A stretch of 64,000 nt of DNA. Source: Lachnospiraceae bacterium. Its GTDB lineage: Bacteria > Bacillota > Clostridia > Lachnospirales > Lachnospiraceae. The notes beneath the pieces are model-generated. The model did no database searches. It worked only from the letters and a program-made list of their open reading frames with translations, and was not told where the DNA came from. Both the position numbers and the translations under genes were made by a program. The DNA is taken from the NCBI GenBank assembly GCA_013316825.1, contig WSLY01000002.1, positions 1-64,000 on the forward strand, written 5' to 3'. This document shows, one piece after another, positions 7,597 through 15,752 of this stretch (position 1 is its first letter; the number at the start of each line of letters is the position of its first letter).

Positions 7597-8646
7597 TCAG
7601 CTCATAAATGCTATGATTTTTCCGTATTCCTCTCTCTTATCACGCATAATATGAAAACCCTTGCTAATCTCCTCCAAAGAAAATTTATGCGTGATAATCT
7701 TCTCTGGCGCTATTCTGCCCGCAGCAAGCCTTTCTAATGCATAATGCCAATCATCCGCCGCCTCTCCCGTAAAAGATGAGTTCCAAGTTCCCGTAAGCGT
7801 CAATTGATTTCTAAGAATTTTCCAGTATACTGCTTTTTCCAGTCCCATGTCGGATGCCGGATTACCTACCAGACATATCCTGCCTCCCGGGGCCGTCCCA
7901 TCGACCGCCTGTGCCACGGTCTCTTTTTTTCCCACACATTCAAAAAATATATCCGCCCCTAATCCTCCTGTTTTTTCTAACAGCCATTCCTCTGCCTTTT
8001 CTGCATGACTGTCACAATATGCGTCCTCCGGAATTCCAAATTGCCGTGCAAATTGTCGTTGTCTGCTGTTATTGCCAATTGCCAGAACTCTTTTGACGCC
8101 GGCTTCCTTAAGAAACATACAAAGCAGCAATCCTATGGTTCCAAGCCCGCAGACAGCCACTGTGTCCGTAACGGAGGGATTGCCTCTCTTCATGGCATGG
8201 ACAGCTACCGCCATAGGCTCCAGCATGGCAGCTTCCTCATAAGACACCTTATCCGGCAGTTCTATCAGGTTCTCCTGCGGGACAGCCACATACTCCGCAA
8301 AGCCGCCGTCTCTTCTGGAACCCAGATAACTATAGTTTCTGCACATTTCATACTGCCGCCTCGCACATGGAAGACAATTTTTACACGGAATCAAAGGAAA
8401 CACACCAACACGCCGCTTCTGCCATGTTTCATCTGCTCCCTCGCCAATCCTTGTCACAACTCCTGAAAACTCATGCCCCGGTATCAACGGATAAGAATAG
8501 GTTCCCGTATCATACACCCGCGGAATATCAGAGCCGCAGATTCCTACCGCCTTTACCGCCACCAACACTTCTCCCGACTCAAGTACAGGCTCCGGCACCG
8601 TCTCCAGACTGAAATCATTAATATGATGCAATACCATTGCTTTCAT
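7597..8646 (-). CDS. zinc-dependent alcohol/polyol dehydrogenase, TarJ-like
   Basis: 349 residues, medium-chain dehydrogenase. The catalytic zinc site is seen in GICGSD (about 36-41) and GHE. The structural zinc loop has four cysteines in CKNCLPCARRQYEMC. A Rossmann motif GLGTIGLL lies near residue 168. Its start overlaps the stop of the upstream cytidylyltransferase by ATGA, so the two are translationally coupled. The pairing of an MDR dehydrogenase with an IspD/TarI-like enzyme matches TarJ-TarI, where ribulose-5-phosphate is reduced to ribitol-5-phosphate and then activated with CTP. Substrate here is not proven; other polyol phosphates are possible. Its place between flagellar chaperones and flagellin suggests a donor for flagellin or wall-polymer decoration. 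Confidence 0.75.
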   Translation of the reverse strand: MKAMVLHHINDFSLETVPEPVLESGEVLVAVKAVGICGSDIPRVYDTGTYSYPLIPGHEFSGVVTRIGEGADETWQKRRVGVFPLIPCKNCLPCARRQYEMCRNYSYLGSRRDGGFAEYVAVPQENLIELPDKVSYEEAAMLEPMAVAVHAMKRGNPSVTDTVAVCGLGTIGLLLCMFLKEAGVKRVLAIGNNSRQRQFARQFGIPEDAYCDSHAEKAEEWLLEKTGGLGADIFFECVGKKETVAQAVDGTAPGGRICLVGNPASDMGLEKAVYWKILRNQLTLTGTWNSSFTGEAADDWHYALERLAAGRIAPEKIITHKFSLEEISKGFHIMRDKREEYGKIIAFMS

Positions 8647-9341
8647 TTGCTTTCTTCAATCCTTTTCTGAAATCGTTTTAAATCCGCTATCGTCGTAATT
8701 TTAAAATTATCTTCATCCCCCTCAATCATGGCAATATCCATGCCCGCCATCACTGCAGGTTCTGTGGAACCGTTTATTTCCAAAATCCGATTAGGCAAAA
8801 GATACTTATTTGCTTCATAATAGGGCTCTAACCTGAAAACTTCCGGCGCCTGCCCCGCAAAAATATGGCTGCGTGCAAGCAGGGCATCAATGGTTTTTCC
8901 GTTTTCACTTCTATATACCGTATCTTTCATCGGCAAAACCGGAAGCACGCCGTCATGCCCTGAAACAGCCTCAAAGCAGTCCGAAATCAATTTTTCGGAA
9001 ATCAGAGGCCTTACCGCATCATGAATCAGCACATATTCTATATTTTTCAAATTTTTGCGTATATCCTCAAGTCCATGCAGAATAGATAACTGCCGGTTCT
9101 CTCCCTGCGCGGAAAATCCTCTGCATTTTTTCCTCTTATCATACTTTTCCAGCCACCCCGTAAGCTGCCCATGCCACGCCGAATCCGCCACAATCCACAA
9201 TGCATCAATCTGCTTATGCAGCGAAAGCCGTTCTATACAATAAGAAATAACAGGTCTTCCACCAACTTCAATATATTGCTTGGGAACCTCTGATTTTATT
9301 CTTGTGCCGACTCCCCCCGATAATAATAGCGCAATATTCAC
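8643..9341 (-). CDS. IspD/TarI-family cytidylyltransferase
   Basis: 232 residues from GTG at 9341, with GGAGG six bases upstream; a TTG three bases earlier is less well spaced. Nucleotide-binding motifs: LLLSGGVGTRIKSEVPKQY at the N-terminus, then IHDAVRPLIS, LPMKDTVYRS, and a C-terminal GDEDNFKITTIADL. It should join a sugar- or polyol-phosphate to CTP. IspD (isoprenoid pathway) and TarI (CDP-ribitol) share this fold. The coupled downstream dehydrogenase favours the TarI type, and the TDEA motif usual in IspD reads NGSTEP here. Expected to be cytoplasmic and co-transcribed with the flagellar genes upstream unless the hairpin at 9363-9384 stops them. Confidence 0.75.
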   Translation of the reverse strand: MNIALLLSGGVGTRIKSEVPKQYIEVGGRPVISYCIERLSLHKQIDALWIVADSAWHGQLTGWLEKYDKRKKCRGFSAQGENRQLSILHGLEDIRKNLKNIEYVLIHDAVRPLISEKLISDCFEAVSGHDGVLPVLPMKDTVYRSENGKTIDALLARSHIFAGQAPEVFRLEPYYEANKYLLPNRILEINGSTEPAVMAGMDIAMIEGDEDNFKITTIADLKRFQKRIEESK

Positions 9342-9362
9342 CAAGCACCTCCGCTGTAAGAA

Positions 9363-9384
9363 AGCCGGGGCAGATGCCCCGGCT
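9363..9384 (-). terminator. strong GC-rich hairpin before the cytidylyltransferase gene
   Basis: AGCCGGGGCA (9363-9372) pairs perfectly with TGCCCCGGCT (9375-9384) over two bases; in RNA the end pairs open to make the loop. On the minus strand TTTCTT follows. It may end or attenuate the flaG-fliD-fliS-fliT transcript. Confidence 0.7.
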
Positions 9385-9449
9385 CAGTGTCATTAAGATA
9401 TCTGCTGTTTTGGCAGGCTACGCGTCTGCCTCTGCAACAGCCCCTTGTA

Positions 9450-9923
9450 TTATTGTTTGCTATCCAAAAACTGCGGTGGTACCGTATTGGAATTATTCAT
9501 GTTTTTGTAATAGTCATATGCTGCCTTGGAAGCCTGCCTCCCCTGTCTGAGCTGACCGCGTTCCCTTGCAAAATAGGCTTCAATCAGAGCTTTATTGCGC
9601 GCTTCCTGTGCCTGAACAGATACGCCTTTTTCCGTCACTTGCTGCACAAGCTGTTTTAGCGTCTGAATCTGCTTTGCATATTTTTCCCTGTTGCCATCCA
9701 GTTCCTTGGACACATTGGAATAAAGCGCTTCGAACCCTTCATCCAGCTTGGAAATCTGTTCAATCAGCTTTCCTTTTTCCTCCACTGCCGCATCAAATGC
9801 ATCCATTTCTACAGAGTCACTTTGAAAAATCTGCTTTTGTTTCTCATTATAACTCTGAATTTCATCCAATACACGGAGTTTCTTGCGAAGGGACTCTTCC
9901 AATATCTTGAGATAATTATCCAT
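9450..9923 (-). CDS. FliT/FlgN-like flagellar chaperone (putative)
   Basis: 157 residues, almost all helical and coiled-coil (KQKQIFQSDSVEMDAFDAAVEEKGKLIEQISKLDEGFEALY), with a proline-containing tail. It follows fliS and overlaps it by eight bases (ATGGATAA), the position FliT has in the B. subtilis fliD-fliS-fliT operon. FliT and FlgN chaperones hold the cap or hook-filament proteins before export. Sequence similarity is not obvious by eye; the call rests on size, helicity and position. No signal peptide. Confidence 0.6.
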   Translation of the reverse strand: MDNYLKILEESLRKKLRVLDEIQSYNEKQKQIFQSDSVEMDAFDAAVEEKGKLIEQISKLDEGFEALYSNVSKELDGNREKYAKQIQTLKQLVQQVTEKGVSVQAQEARNKALIEAYFARERGQLRQGRQASKAAYDYYKNMNNSNTVPPQFLDSKQ

Positions 9924-10308
9924 TCACGGTTCCTTTCTCTCGATTGATACGCATGACCTCTTTCCAGGTATCCCTCATAGAACGAAGATGCATACATATC
10001 TCCGCCATAATTTCTTTATCCTTCTTGGCATTTGCCTCCAGCAGTCTTCTTGCCAAATACTCATACACTCTGTCAAAATCCTTCGCAACCGGATAAGACA
10101 TATCCAATGTCATACGAAAATGATCCACGATTCTCTGAACCTTTATAATATTGTTATGCGCTTTCTGAATGTCCTTCTCTTCAATGGCATTAATCGCAAT
10201 ATTACCAAACTTAATCGCGCCGTCGTATAACATCAGCACCAGCTCCGCCGGTGAAGCAGTCAGAATTTTACTATTGTTATACTGTGCATAAGCATTGGAA
10301 AATGGCAT
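9916..10308 (-). CDS. fliS: flagellar export chaperone FliS
   Basis: 130 residues, the usual length. Family features: NAYAQYNNSKILTASPAELVLMLYDGAIKF at the N-terminus and a four-helix bundle with IVDHFRMTLDMSYPVAKDFDRVYEYLARRL. It binds the flagellin C-terminus, prevents premature polymerisation and delivers flagellin to the export gate. In B. subtilis FliS also helps flagellin displace FliW, linking it to the FliW-CsrA switch encoded 3 kb upstream. The gene starts four bases after fliD. Confidence 0.95.
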   Translation of the reverse strand: MPFSNAYAQYNNSKILTASPAELVLMLYDGAIKFGNIAINAIEEKDIQKAHNNIIKVQRIVDHFRMTLDMSYPVAKDFDRVYEYLARRLLEANAKKDKEIMAEICMHLRSMRDTWKEVMRINREKGTVNG

Positions 10309-10312
10309 TTTA

Positions 10313-11821
10313 TCAACCTCCTAACAGACTGGTAACCGCACTCGCATTCTGCTGCATTTTTGCAAGAGCAGTCTCCATGGCACTAAACTTAGCATACCAT
10401 CTGTCCTCGTATTCTGCAAGCTTTTTCTCCTGCTCCGCTATCTTGGATGTATAATTGTCATAATCCGACTTCATCTTCTTGTCATCATAGAAATTGCCAA
10501 ACGTTCTGTATCCGTCCACCGACTTGGACAAATCGCTCATCTTGTCAAACATATTCTTTGACAACTGCGTAAAGAAAGAAATTACCGTATCCGGATCGCT
10601 GGCAATCATACTCTTTAACTTGTCAGGATTGCCGGAAGTGCTGCCATCATCCGGGTCACCGTCAATATGATATGCATTTCTCTCATTATCCGGCGCTTCA
10701 AAATATCCTAATGTATTGATACCAAAGCTGGACAGATACATCATCTTGCCATTCACTTCGATACCGCTGGACATAATGGACTTTAATGCGGAACTTACCG
10801 TGGACAAATTCTCATCACGGCGAAGCAGGGAATCTTTGATTTTGCTCTCCCATTCCTTGATGTCACTCTCCGACATCGCTTCCTTCTCCTCATTGGTCAG
10901 CGGGTCATAACCTTTTGCCGAATCCGCATTATACAGCTTATCCATCTCGTTGATGATGGTGTTGTATTCCTTTAAGAAGTTTTTGAGCATGTCATAGATG
11001 CCGTCAGTATCGTTCTGCGTCGTAACCGTAATCGTCTCGCTGCCTGTTGTGGTATCCAGTGCAGTAAACGTCAAACCATTGATTTCAAAAGTATTGTTCG
11101 TGCTGGTGTATCTCGCATCATTGAGATAGATAACCGCATCCTGTCCCTCTACCTTGGTTGCCTTCTTATCTCCGCTGTCCGCCGTGCTTAAGCCCAATGC
11201 TGACAATGCTGCCGCATCGCCTCCAATGGTAAAATTATTTGCTTCACCGGTTTCCTTGGACTGGATATAAAGCCGCTGCTGCTTTGCATCAAAATTAGCA
11301 TTCAGCCCCATATCTTTAAGCTGGGTCAGGACATCGGAAATTGTGGTGCCATCATTGATTTCAATATTTACTGCAGCGTTGTTTCCAATCTTCACTTCGA
11401 TATTTCCGCTTACACTGCCAACACCCTGAATATCACTGATTTTGGAAAGAGCCGTCAGCTCTCCGTCTGCACCTTCCAGCTTGCCACCGGTCATATAACC
11501 GCTCTTCGCAAGCGTTTCTATCCGCAGTGACTGCACGCCGTTTATTGCACTTTCACCTGTGATAACACTAACCTTATTACTGTTAGATACTTTTGTTGTC
11601 TTTTTTGCGTAATCCGTTGTAAAACGCATATTAGCAAGATATTTCTTCTGCAGGTTCTGCAGCTTGGTATTCAGTGATTTCCATGCGTCCTGCTTCCAGT
11701 TGAGTTTCGTCTGTGCCTTTTTCGTTTTGTCTACTTTGGTTTTCCTCGACTCCACCAACTGCTGTATAATACTCTCCGTATCCATTCCGGACATCAGTCC
11801 GGACAATCTCATTCCTGCCAT
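10313..11821 (-). CDS. fliD: flagellar filament cap protein FliD
   Basis: 502 residues. ATG at 11821 with GGAGGAG upstream. N-terminal FliD_N motif MRLSGLMSGMDTESIIQQLVESRKTKVDKTKKAQTKLNWKQDAWKSL, a central beta-rich region with the flagellin hook-IN signature (LTFTALDTTTGSETITVTTQNDTDGIYDMLKNFLKEYN), and a C-terminal coiled coil (KIAEQEKKLAEYEDRWYAKFSAMETALAKMQQNASAV). It caps the growing filament and folds incoming flagellin. Co-transcribed with flaG upstream and fliS downstream. Confidence 0.97.
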   Translation of the reverse strand: MAGMRLSGLMSGMDTESIIQQLVESRKTKVDKTKKAQTKLNWKQDAWKSLNTKLQNLQKKYLANMRFTTDYAKKTTKVSNSNKVSVITGESAINGVQSLRIETLAKSGYMTGGKLEGADGELTALSKISDIQGVGSVSGNIEVKIGNNAAVNIEINDGTTISDVLTQLKDMGLNANFDAKQQRLYIQSKETGEANNFTIGGDAAALSALGLSTADSGDKKATKVEGQDAVIYLNDARYTSTNNTFEINGLTFTALDTTTGSETITVTTQNDTDGIYDMLKNFLKEYNTIINEMDKLYNADSAKGYDPLTNEEKEAMSESDIKEWESKIKDSLLRRDENLSTVSSALKSIMSSGIEVNGKMMYLSSFGINTLGYFEAPDNERNAYHIDGDPDDGSTSGNPDKLKSMIASDPDTVISFFTQLSKNMFDKMSDLSKSVDGYRTFGNFYDDKKMKSDYDNYTSKIAEQEKKLAEYEDRWYAKFSAMETALAKMQQNASAVTSLLGG

Positions 11822-11833
11822 GTCTGTCTCCTC

Positions 11834-12271
11834 CTACATTCTCTCGTCTACAAGAATGCCTGCCATCTCCCAAACTTTTGCAATCATATCCAAAGTTTTC
11901 TCCGGCGGAAGTTCTTTGATGACTTCCCTGCTATCCTTGTCAATAATCTTAATCGTCACCCTGTTTGTCGCTTCATGAATACCAAAGACTGCCTCGGAAT
12001 GCGCCATTTTTTTGTTCATCGCTTCCACAGCTTTTCTAATCTGCTCGTTGCTGGGCTGCTTTCCGCCTTCTTTGTCGGCATTGCCTTCCGAATTTCCCTT
12101 TTCACGGGTGTTTGTCACAACACTGATGGTATTATCCACCTGACTGGCTGTTTCCCGCGCAGAAACTTCCGTGTATTCTGCGGCAGTTTTTACCGGACTG
12201 ACTGCCGGTTTGCTTTGTACTTGGCTCTGAGCCTGTACACTCATTACACTTCCTAATGGTTCAATTGCCAT
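11834..12271 (-). CDS. flaG: FlaG-family flagellar protein
   Basis: 145 residues from ATG at 12271, placed by GGAGGTG six bases upstream; the frame is open to 12328 without a better site. The N-terminal 75 residues are low complexity. The C-terminal half has the FlaG pattern: VEAMNKKMAHSEAVFGIHEATNRVTIKIIDKDSREVIKELPPEKTLDMIAKVWEMAGILVDERM. FlaG affects filament length in several bacteria. First gene of the flaG-fliD-fliS-fliT unit, with a sigma-D promoter 47 bases upstream. Confidence 0.92.
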   Translation of the reverse strand: MAIEPLGSVMSVQAQSQVQSKPAVSPVKTAAEYTEVSARETASQVDNTISVVTNTREKGNSEGNADKEGGKQPSNEQIRKAVEAMNKKMAHSEAVFGIHEATNRVTIKIIDKDSREVIKELPPEKTLDMIAKVWEMAGILVDERM

Positions 12272-12317
12272 TTCAGTCACCTCCATGTGAATCGTCATTA
12301 ATAGTTTTCTAAAGATT

Positions 12318-12345
12318 TTATCGGTCAAATCGAATCGCGAGTTTA
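12318..12345 (-). promoter_or_regulatory. sigma-D promoter of flaG-fliD-fliS
   Basis: Minus strand TAAA (12342-12345), 16 bases, ACCGATAA (12318-12325), close to the sigma-D consensus; the flaG ATG follows 47 bases further on. Confidence 0.75.
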
Positions 12346-12425
12346 TAGTTTATGTAAAAAAACTGTTGATTGCTCATACAGTATTTTCTTCTCATTTATA
12401 AAAATCTCGTTTAAACAATTTTATC

Positions 12426-12443
12426 TTCTTGCAAAAGCAAGAA
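12426..12443 (-). terminator. possible weak terminator after the coiled-coil gene
   Basis: TTCTTGC/GCAAGAA (12426-12432 and 12437-12443) with a four-base loop. What follows on the minus strand (GATAAAATTG) is not a T-run. A second small hairpin, ATCGG/CCGAT, lies at 12465-12480. Confidence 0.3.
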
Positions 12444-12499
12444 CATACAGCCTTCTTATATATAATCGGTTTTATCCGATGTGCAGAGCCACTCTCCTC

Positions 12500-13021
12500 C
12501 TAAGCCATCCTGCTTTCAAGCCTTCTGATTGCATCACTATGAGATGCCACCACGCCCGTTGTTGCCTTTTGGCATTCTTCCAGCTTCTCCACCCTGTCTG
12601 CCATTGTGCAGACATTGGCCAGCCGGCCCTTATAAGGCATTAATTGCCTTATGTCTTCCGCATTCCGCTGGGCAATTTCATATACTGCCTGAATCTCCTG
12701 TCCAAGCCCATACTCCATGTTGTCCATGCGCTGTGTAAGCTCCGTGCGCAGCGCTTCGTTTGCTTCGCGCATTTCTGTGCGCAGTTCTTCGCCCATTTCA
12801 CGCATTTCTCCACGCAGTTCTTCGCCCATTTCACGCATTTCTGTGCGCAGTTCTTCGCCCATTTCACGCATTTCTGTGCGCAGTTCTTCGCCCATTTCAC
12901 GCATTTCCGTGCGCAGCGCTTCGCCCATTTCACGCATTTCTCCACGCAGTTCTCCTCTTAAACCGTCGATGCTTTCCTGCATCTTATCAAGCCGCTGCAA
13001 AATAATTGTCATACCGTTCAT
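12500..13021 (-). CDS. unknown coiled-coil protein with 11-residue tandem repeats
   Basis: 173 residues from ATG at 13021, with AGGAG upstream; a longer frame to 13066 lacks a site. After a short N-terminus (MNGMTIILQRLDKMQESIDGL) come about six to seven copies of an 11-residue unit near EMREMGEELRT, then a helical C-terminus (RMDNMEYGLGQEIQAVYEIAQRNAEDIRQL...VEKLEECQKAT...DAIRRLESRMA). An 11-residue period predicts a right-handed hendecad coiled coil. No signal peptide or membrane span. It lies between csrA and flaG, but I know no flagellar protein of this form. Function unknown; perhaps a scaffold or tether. Confidence 0.75.
   Translation of the reverse strand: MNGMTIILQRLDKMQESIDGLRGELRGEMREMGEALRTEMREMGEELRTEMREMGEELRTEMREMGEELRGEMREMGEELRTEMREANEALRTELTQRMDNMEYGLGQEIQAVYEIAQRNAEDIRQLMPYKGRLANVCTMADRVEKLEECQKATTGVVASHSDAIRRLESRMA
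12758..12957. repeat. 33-bp in-frame tandem repeat array
   Basis: CGCATTTC recurs at 12768, 12801, 12834, 12867, 12900 and 12933, exactly 33 bases apart, within near-identical 33-base units. The array encodes the 11-residue repeat of the protein at 12500-13021. Copy-number change by slippage or recombination would keep the frame. Confidence 0.9.
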
Positions 13022-13211
13022 ATGCTGTCTCCTTTCCTTCAGACTTCTCCGCTTTCCCGCTGCCAATCAGCTTTCACAGGACTGCCGGAGTGTATTTCTA
13101 TCATATCTAAAAGTCTCTTTTATGTCAATAAAATATTTGCATTTTTATTAACGCCATTTCGTTTTTTCGTAGAACAGAAGCATTTTACAGCACATTTTTT
13201 ATAATGACGGG

Positions 13212-13252
13212 CAAAAAAGAAGTCTGCGGATGTATGGCATCCGACAGGCTTC
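13212..13252 (-). terminator. intrinsic terminator after csrA
   Basis: Imperfect long stem between 13219-13252 (GAAG-CTG-CGGATG pairing with CATCCG-CAG-CTTC), followed on the minus strand by TTTTTT. It closes the fliW-csrA transcript. Confidence 0.85.
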
Positions 13253-13288
13253 CTTCTTACCGTCTAAACGACACGAATATTCTTCCTT

Positions 13289-13507
13289 TTAACCCAAAAG
13301 ATTCTTCAGCGCTTCCATGCCGGAAGAGTCGGTAGCCGCCTTATTTGCCTCCTGAATCTGCAAATATACTTCCTTTCTGTACACGGACACCTCCTTGGGC
13401 GCAGAAATACCAATCTTTACTTGTTCGCCCTTTACCTCCAAAATGGTTATTTCTATATTATTACTGATGATAATTGCTTCGTTCTTTTTTCTGGATAAAG
13501 CAAGCAT
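13289..13507 (-). CDS. csrA: carbon storage regulator CsrA
   Basis: 72 residues from ATG at 13507, one base after the fliW stop, with AGGTGAG as ribosome site. MLALSRKKNEAIIISNNIEITILEVKGEQVKIGISAPKEVSVYRKEV is the CsrA core, with RNA-binding residues in the first strand (LSRK) and the VxVYRKEV strand. It binds GGA motifs in hairpin loops and blocks translation; in Bacillota its main target is the flagellin mRNA. Translationally coupled to its antagonist FliW. The candidate target is in the flagellin leader at 7361-7392. Confidence 0.96.
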   Translation of the reverse strand: MLALSRKKNEAIIISNNIEITILEVKGEQVKIGISAPKEVSVYRKEVYLQIQEANKAATDSSGMEALKNLLG

Positions 13508-13508
13508 C

Positions 13509-13967
13509 CTACTCACCTGCCTTTCTTTCGCGCAAAATCTCATAAATCGGGAATTTCACCGCATAATCCTCGCCCTCTACAATGACCTGACAGGCTTTTC
13601 TGGTAAACGAATTGATAATCAGCGGTCCGCGCAGGTTTACGGTCATTTTCGTTAAATCAGAAGGAATGGTCGCCGTCACCAACACAAGCAGGTTATCCGC
13701 CTCTAAGCCACCCAGCTCTTTTAACAGCTCATCTTCCACTTCAGGATTATAGTCCGGTTTTACCAGAAGCGGATCCATTACCGGCATCGCAAAAGCCGGC
13801 TCCTGTATGGACTGCATCCAGCGTATTCCGGAATTAATTCCTCTTTCCTCATCATGAATCAGTGCAAACTGCTTTAAATCCGGAAATCCTATGATACCTC
13901 CGATAAATTCAATTATTTTATCGTCCGCAATGTCTACTTCCCCAAAAATTTTTGTGTTTACCCTCAT
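13509..13967 (-). CDS. fliW: flagellar assembly factor FliW
   Basis: 152 residues from ATG at 13967, with GGAGG five bases upstream. Family motifs: GEVDIADDKIIEFIGGIIGFPDLKQFALI, FAMPVMDPLLVKPDY and NLRGPLIINSFTRKACQVIV. FliW binds flagellin; when free it sequesters CsrA and so releases flagellin translation. Gene order flgL-fliW-csrA is as in B. subtilis. Confidence 0.96.
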   Translation of the reverse strand: MRVNTKIFGEVDIADDKIIEFIGGIIGFPDLKQFALIHDEERGINSGIRWMQSIQEPAFAMPVMDPLLVKPDYNPEVEDELLKELGGLEADNLLVLVTATIPSDLTKMTVNLRGPLIINSFTRKACQVIVEGEDYAVKFPIYEILRERKAGE

Positions 13968-14042
13968 GTTTTCCTCCATTCCGAAGCGCCGGCAGTGTAA
14001 CTTTCCCATGCCGCTCTCGTATTATTCTGGTTTTCAAATACC

Positions 14043-15650
14043 TTATATAAAATTCAGCAGCGTAGTCTGTGAAATCTTGCCGGTTGCCATCAACGCCGCC
14101 TGATATGTCAACTCCGCGCTAGTCAGATTGATGATAACCTCTGTGATATCCACATCCTCATTTTCGGACTTCAAGGTTTCAAAAGTAGTCTTCTGCTCCT
14201 TCATTCGGTTCTCCACCAGCTCCAGTTTGGAACTGCGGGTACCACAATTCGTAAGCGCCAGATTGTTATCGTCAAGATACTTCTGAAATGCGGTAATACC
14301 TCCCTCAAACATATGCTGCATCTTATTTTTCGTCAAGGTCAGCGCCTTATCTGCCGCCTTGCGGCGGGACAGCAATGTTTCCCTCGTTGTTTCATTCGTT
14401 TCCGTCTTCAGCATTTCATCAATCTTCGCTACTACGTCCTCCAGATTCTGCACATCTTCCAGCACGCCGATTAAATCGTCCGCTTCCCTGCCAATTCCCG
14501 GATCAAAGCACTCATCAACCCTCGTATTGACACGCACGGTCTGATTGAATCCCACATCATATTCAATTACCTGCTTGGGTACATCCGTGCCCTCAAGGTA
14601 CTTTTGATTGTAATCCGTCTGCACGCCTGTCGCGGCATCCACAGAGCTGCACGCATAATAATGCTCCGGACGCAAATCGCCTTTCAGCCAGTTGTTCTTC
14701 TGGTAAGTGATGCGGATTTCCGCTTCGTTTACCGTCGATGTAGAAGAGTCATCCTGATAGCTCATCATATCGCGGTAAATATCGTCACCCAGAATCAGCT
14801 CTCCCGTTTCGGGTATCAAATACGCCTTGGTCGGATTCTGGCTTGCCAGCTCATACGCCGTCGGAATATCATAGGAATGTACCACGGCAATATCTGCCGC
14901 TGCAATGACATCCTGTGTGGTGATGTTGCCTGCCGCATCCTTTCCTGTCACTCTGGTTACTGTCGGGATGATGGGGTTTGCGTCATCATAAGCCAAATCC
15001 GTATAGTCCAGCCGGATTCGATGTACCTCCATCTCCTCAATTTCCTTTTCCTGCAAATCTATATCCTGATAATTGGTGCTGTTCAGATTGTTGATATCTA
15101 CATAACCGCCCATGCCGTTCGGTTTTGTTGTCTTGATAAACGTCAGGCTGTCAATAGCGGTATTGTCAAGCTGCTGGGTAATAGAATACTCTATTTTTTC
15201 CGCCATCGGAAAGCTGATGGAAGTGTCCGTCCTGTAGCCGGCAAACACGTATCTTCCTGCATAATCCACATCCGCCGTAGAATATACCTCGTCGCGGAGC
15301 GCCTTAAGCTGCTCTAAAATGATTTCCCTCTCTTTGGAAGTCAAATCCCCGTTGGAGCCTTTGGTACACTGTGCAATCATATTGGTGATAATCGAGGAAG
15401 TATTTTTGAGAGCACCCTCTGTCACATTCAGCCAGCTCTCTGCATCCGGTATATTCTTGCTGTAATACTGCGTTACCTCTGTCACATTGCCGCGCAGACG
15501 GAGAGCGCGAATCGCAATCACCGGGTCATCGGAGGGTTTGCTGATTTTTTTCTCCGTTGACATCTGCGTGCTCAATTTGTCCTGCAGCACCTTATTCATG
15601 TTAATGTTTGTCAGATTGTTATTCTGCATGATTTTATTTGTGATTCTCAT
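14043..15650 (-). CDS. flgL: hook-filament junction protein FlgL (HAP3)
   Basis: 535 residues from ATG at 15650, with AGAGGA just upstream. N-terminal flagellin-like helices (MRITNKIMQNNNLTNINMNKVLQDKLSTQMSTEKKISKPSDDPVIAIRALRLR) and C-terminal helices (RMKEQKTTFETLKSENEDVDITEVIINLTSAELTYQAALMATGKISQTTLLNFI) are typical. The protein is much longer than the ~300 residues of B. subtilis FlgL because of a large central insertion (about residues 150-400). It joins hook to filament and is exported by the flagellar secretion system. Confidence 0.93.
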   Translation of the reverse strand: MRITNKIMQNNNLTNINMNKVLQDKLSTQMSTEKKISKPSDDPVIAIRALRLRGNVTEVTQYYSKNIPDAESWLNVTEGALKNTSSIITNMIAQCTKGSNGDLTSKEREIILEQLKALRDEVYSTADVDYAGRYVFAGYRTDTSISFPMAEKIEYSITQQLDNTAIDSLTFIKTTKPNGMGGYVDINNLNSTNYQDIDLQEKEIEEMEVHRIRLDYTDLAYDDANPIIPTVTRVTGKDAAGNITTQDVIAAADIAVVHSYDIPTAYELASQNPTKAYLIPETGELILGDDIYRDMMSYQDDSSTSTVNEAEIRITYQKNNWLKGDLRPEHYYACSSVDAATGVQTDYNQKYLEGTDVPKQVIEYDVGFNQTVRVNTRVDECFDPGIGREADDLIGVLEDVQNLEDVVAKIDEMLKTETNETTRETLLSRRKAADKALTLTKNKMQHMFEGGITAFQKYLDDNNLALTNCGTRSSKLELVENRMKEQKTTFETLKSENEDVDITEVIINLTSAELTYQAALMATGKISQTTLLNFI

Positions 15651-15752
15651 AATTCCTCTCATTCCGCCTTACCGGCAATCCCGCGGATAAACCCGCTGGC
15701 AGTCTTGTAAATAAATTTATCATTCCATTTACGGGCGACTCAGAAAAACCGC

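Noticed and set aside
8643..9341. Plain IspD annotation
   Set aside because: The fold fits, but the coupled MDR dehydrogenase and the changed TDEA motif favour a TarI-type role; left open in the entry.
12758..12957. Regular 33-bp repeats as a CRISPR array
   Set aside because: There are no unique spacers; the units are contiguous and in frame within a gene.
12717..13151. Long open frames on the plus strand across the 33-bp repeats
   Set aside because: They exist because the 33-bp period keeps every frame open; no ribosome site, and the minus-strand frame has one plus a sensible coiled-coil product.
14604..15317. 237-codon plus-strand frame opposite flgL
   Set aside because: Antisense shadow of a clear flgL; no ribosome site and no recognisable domain.
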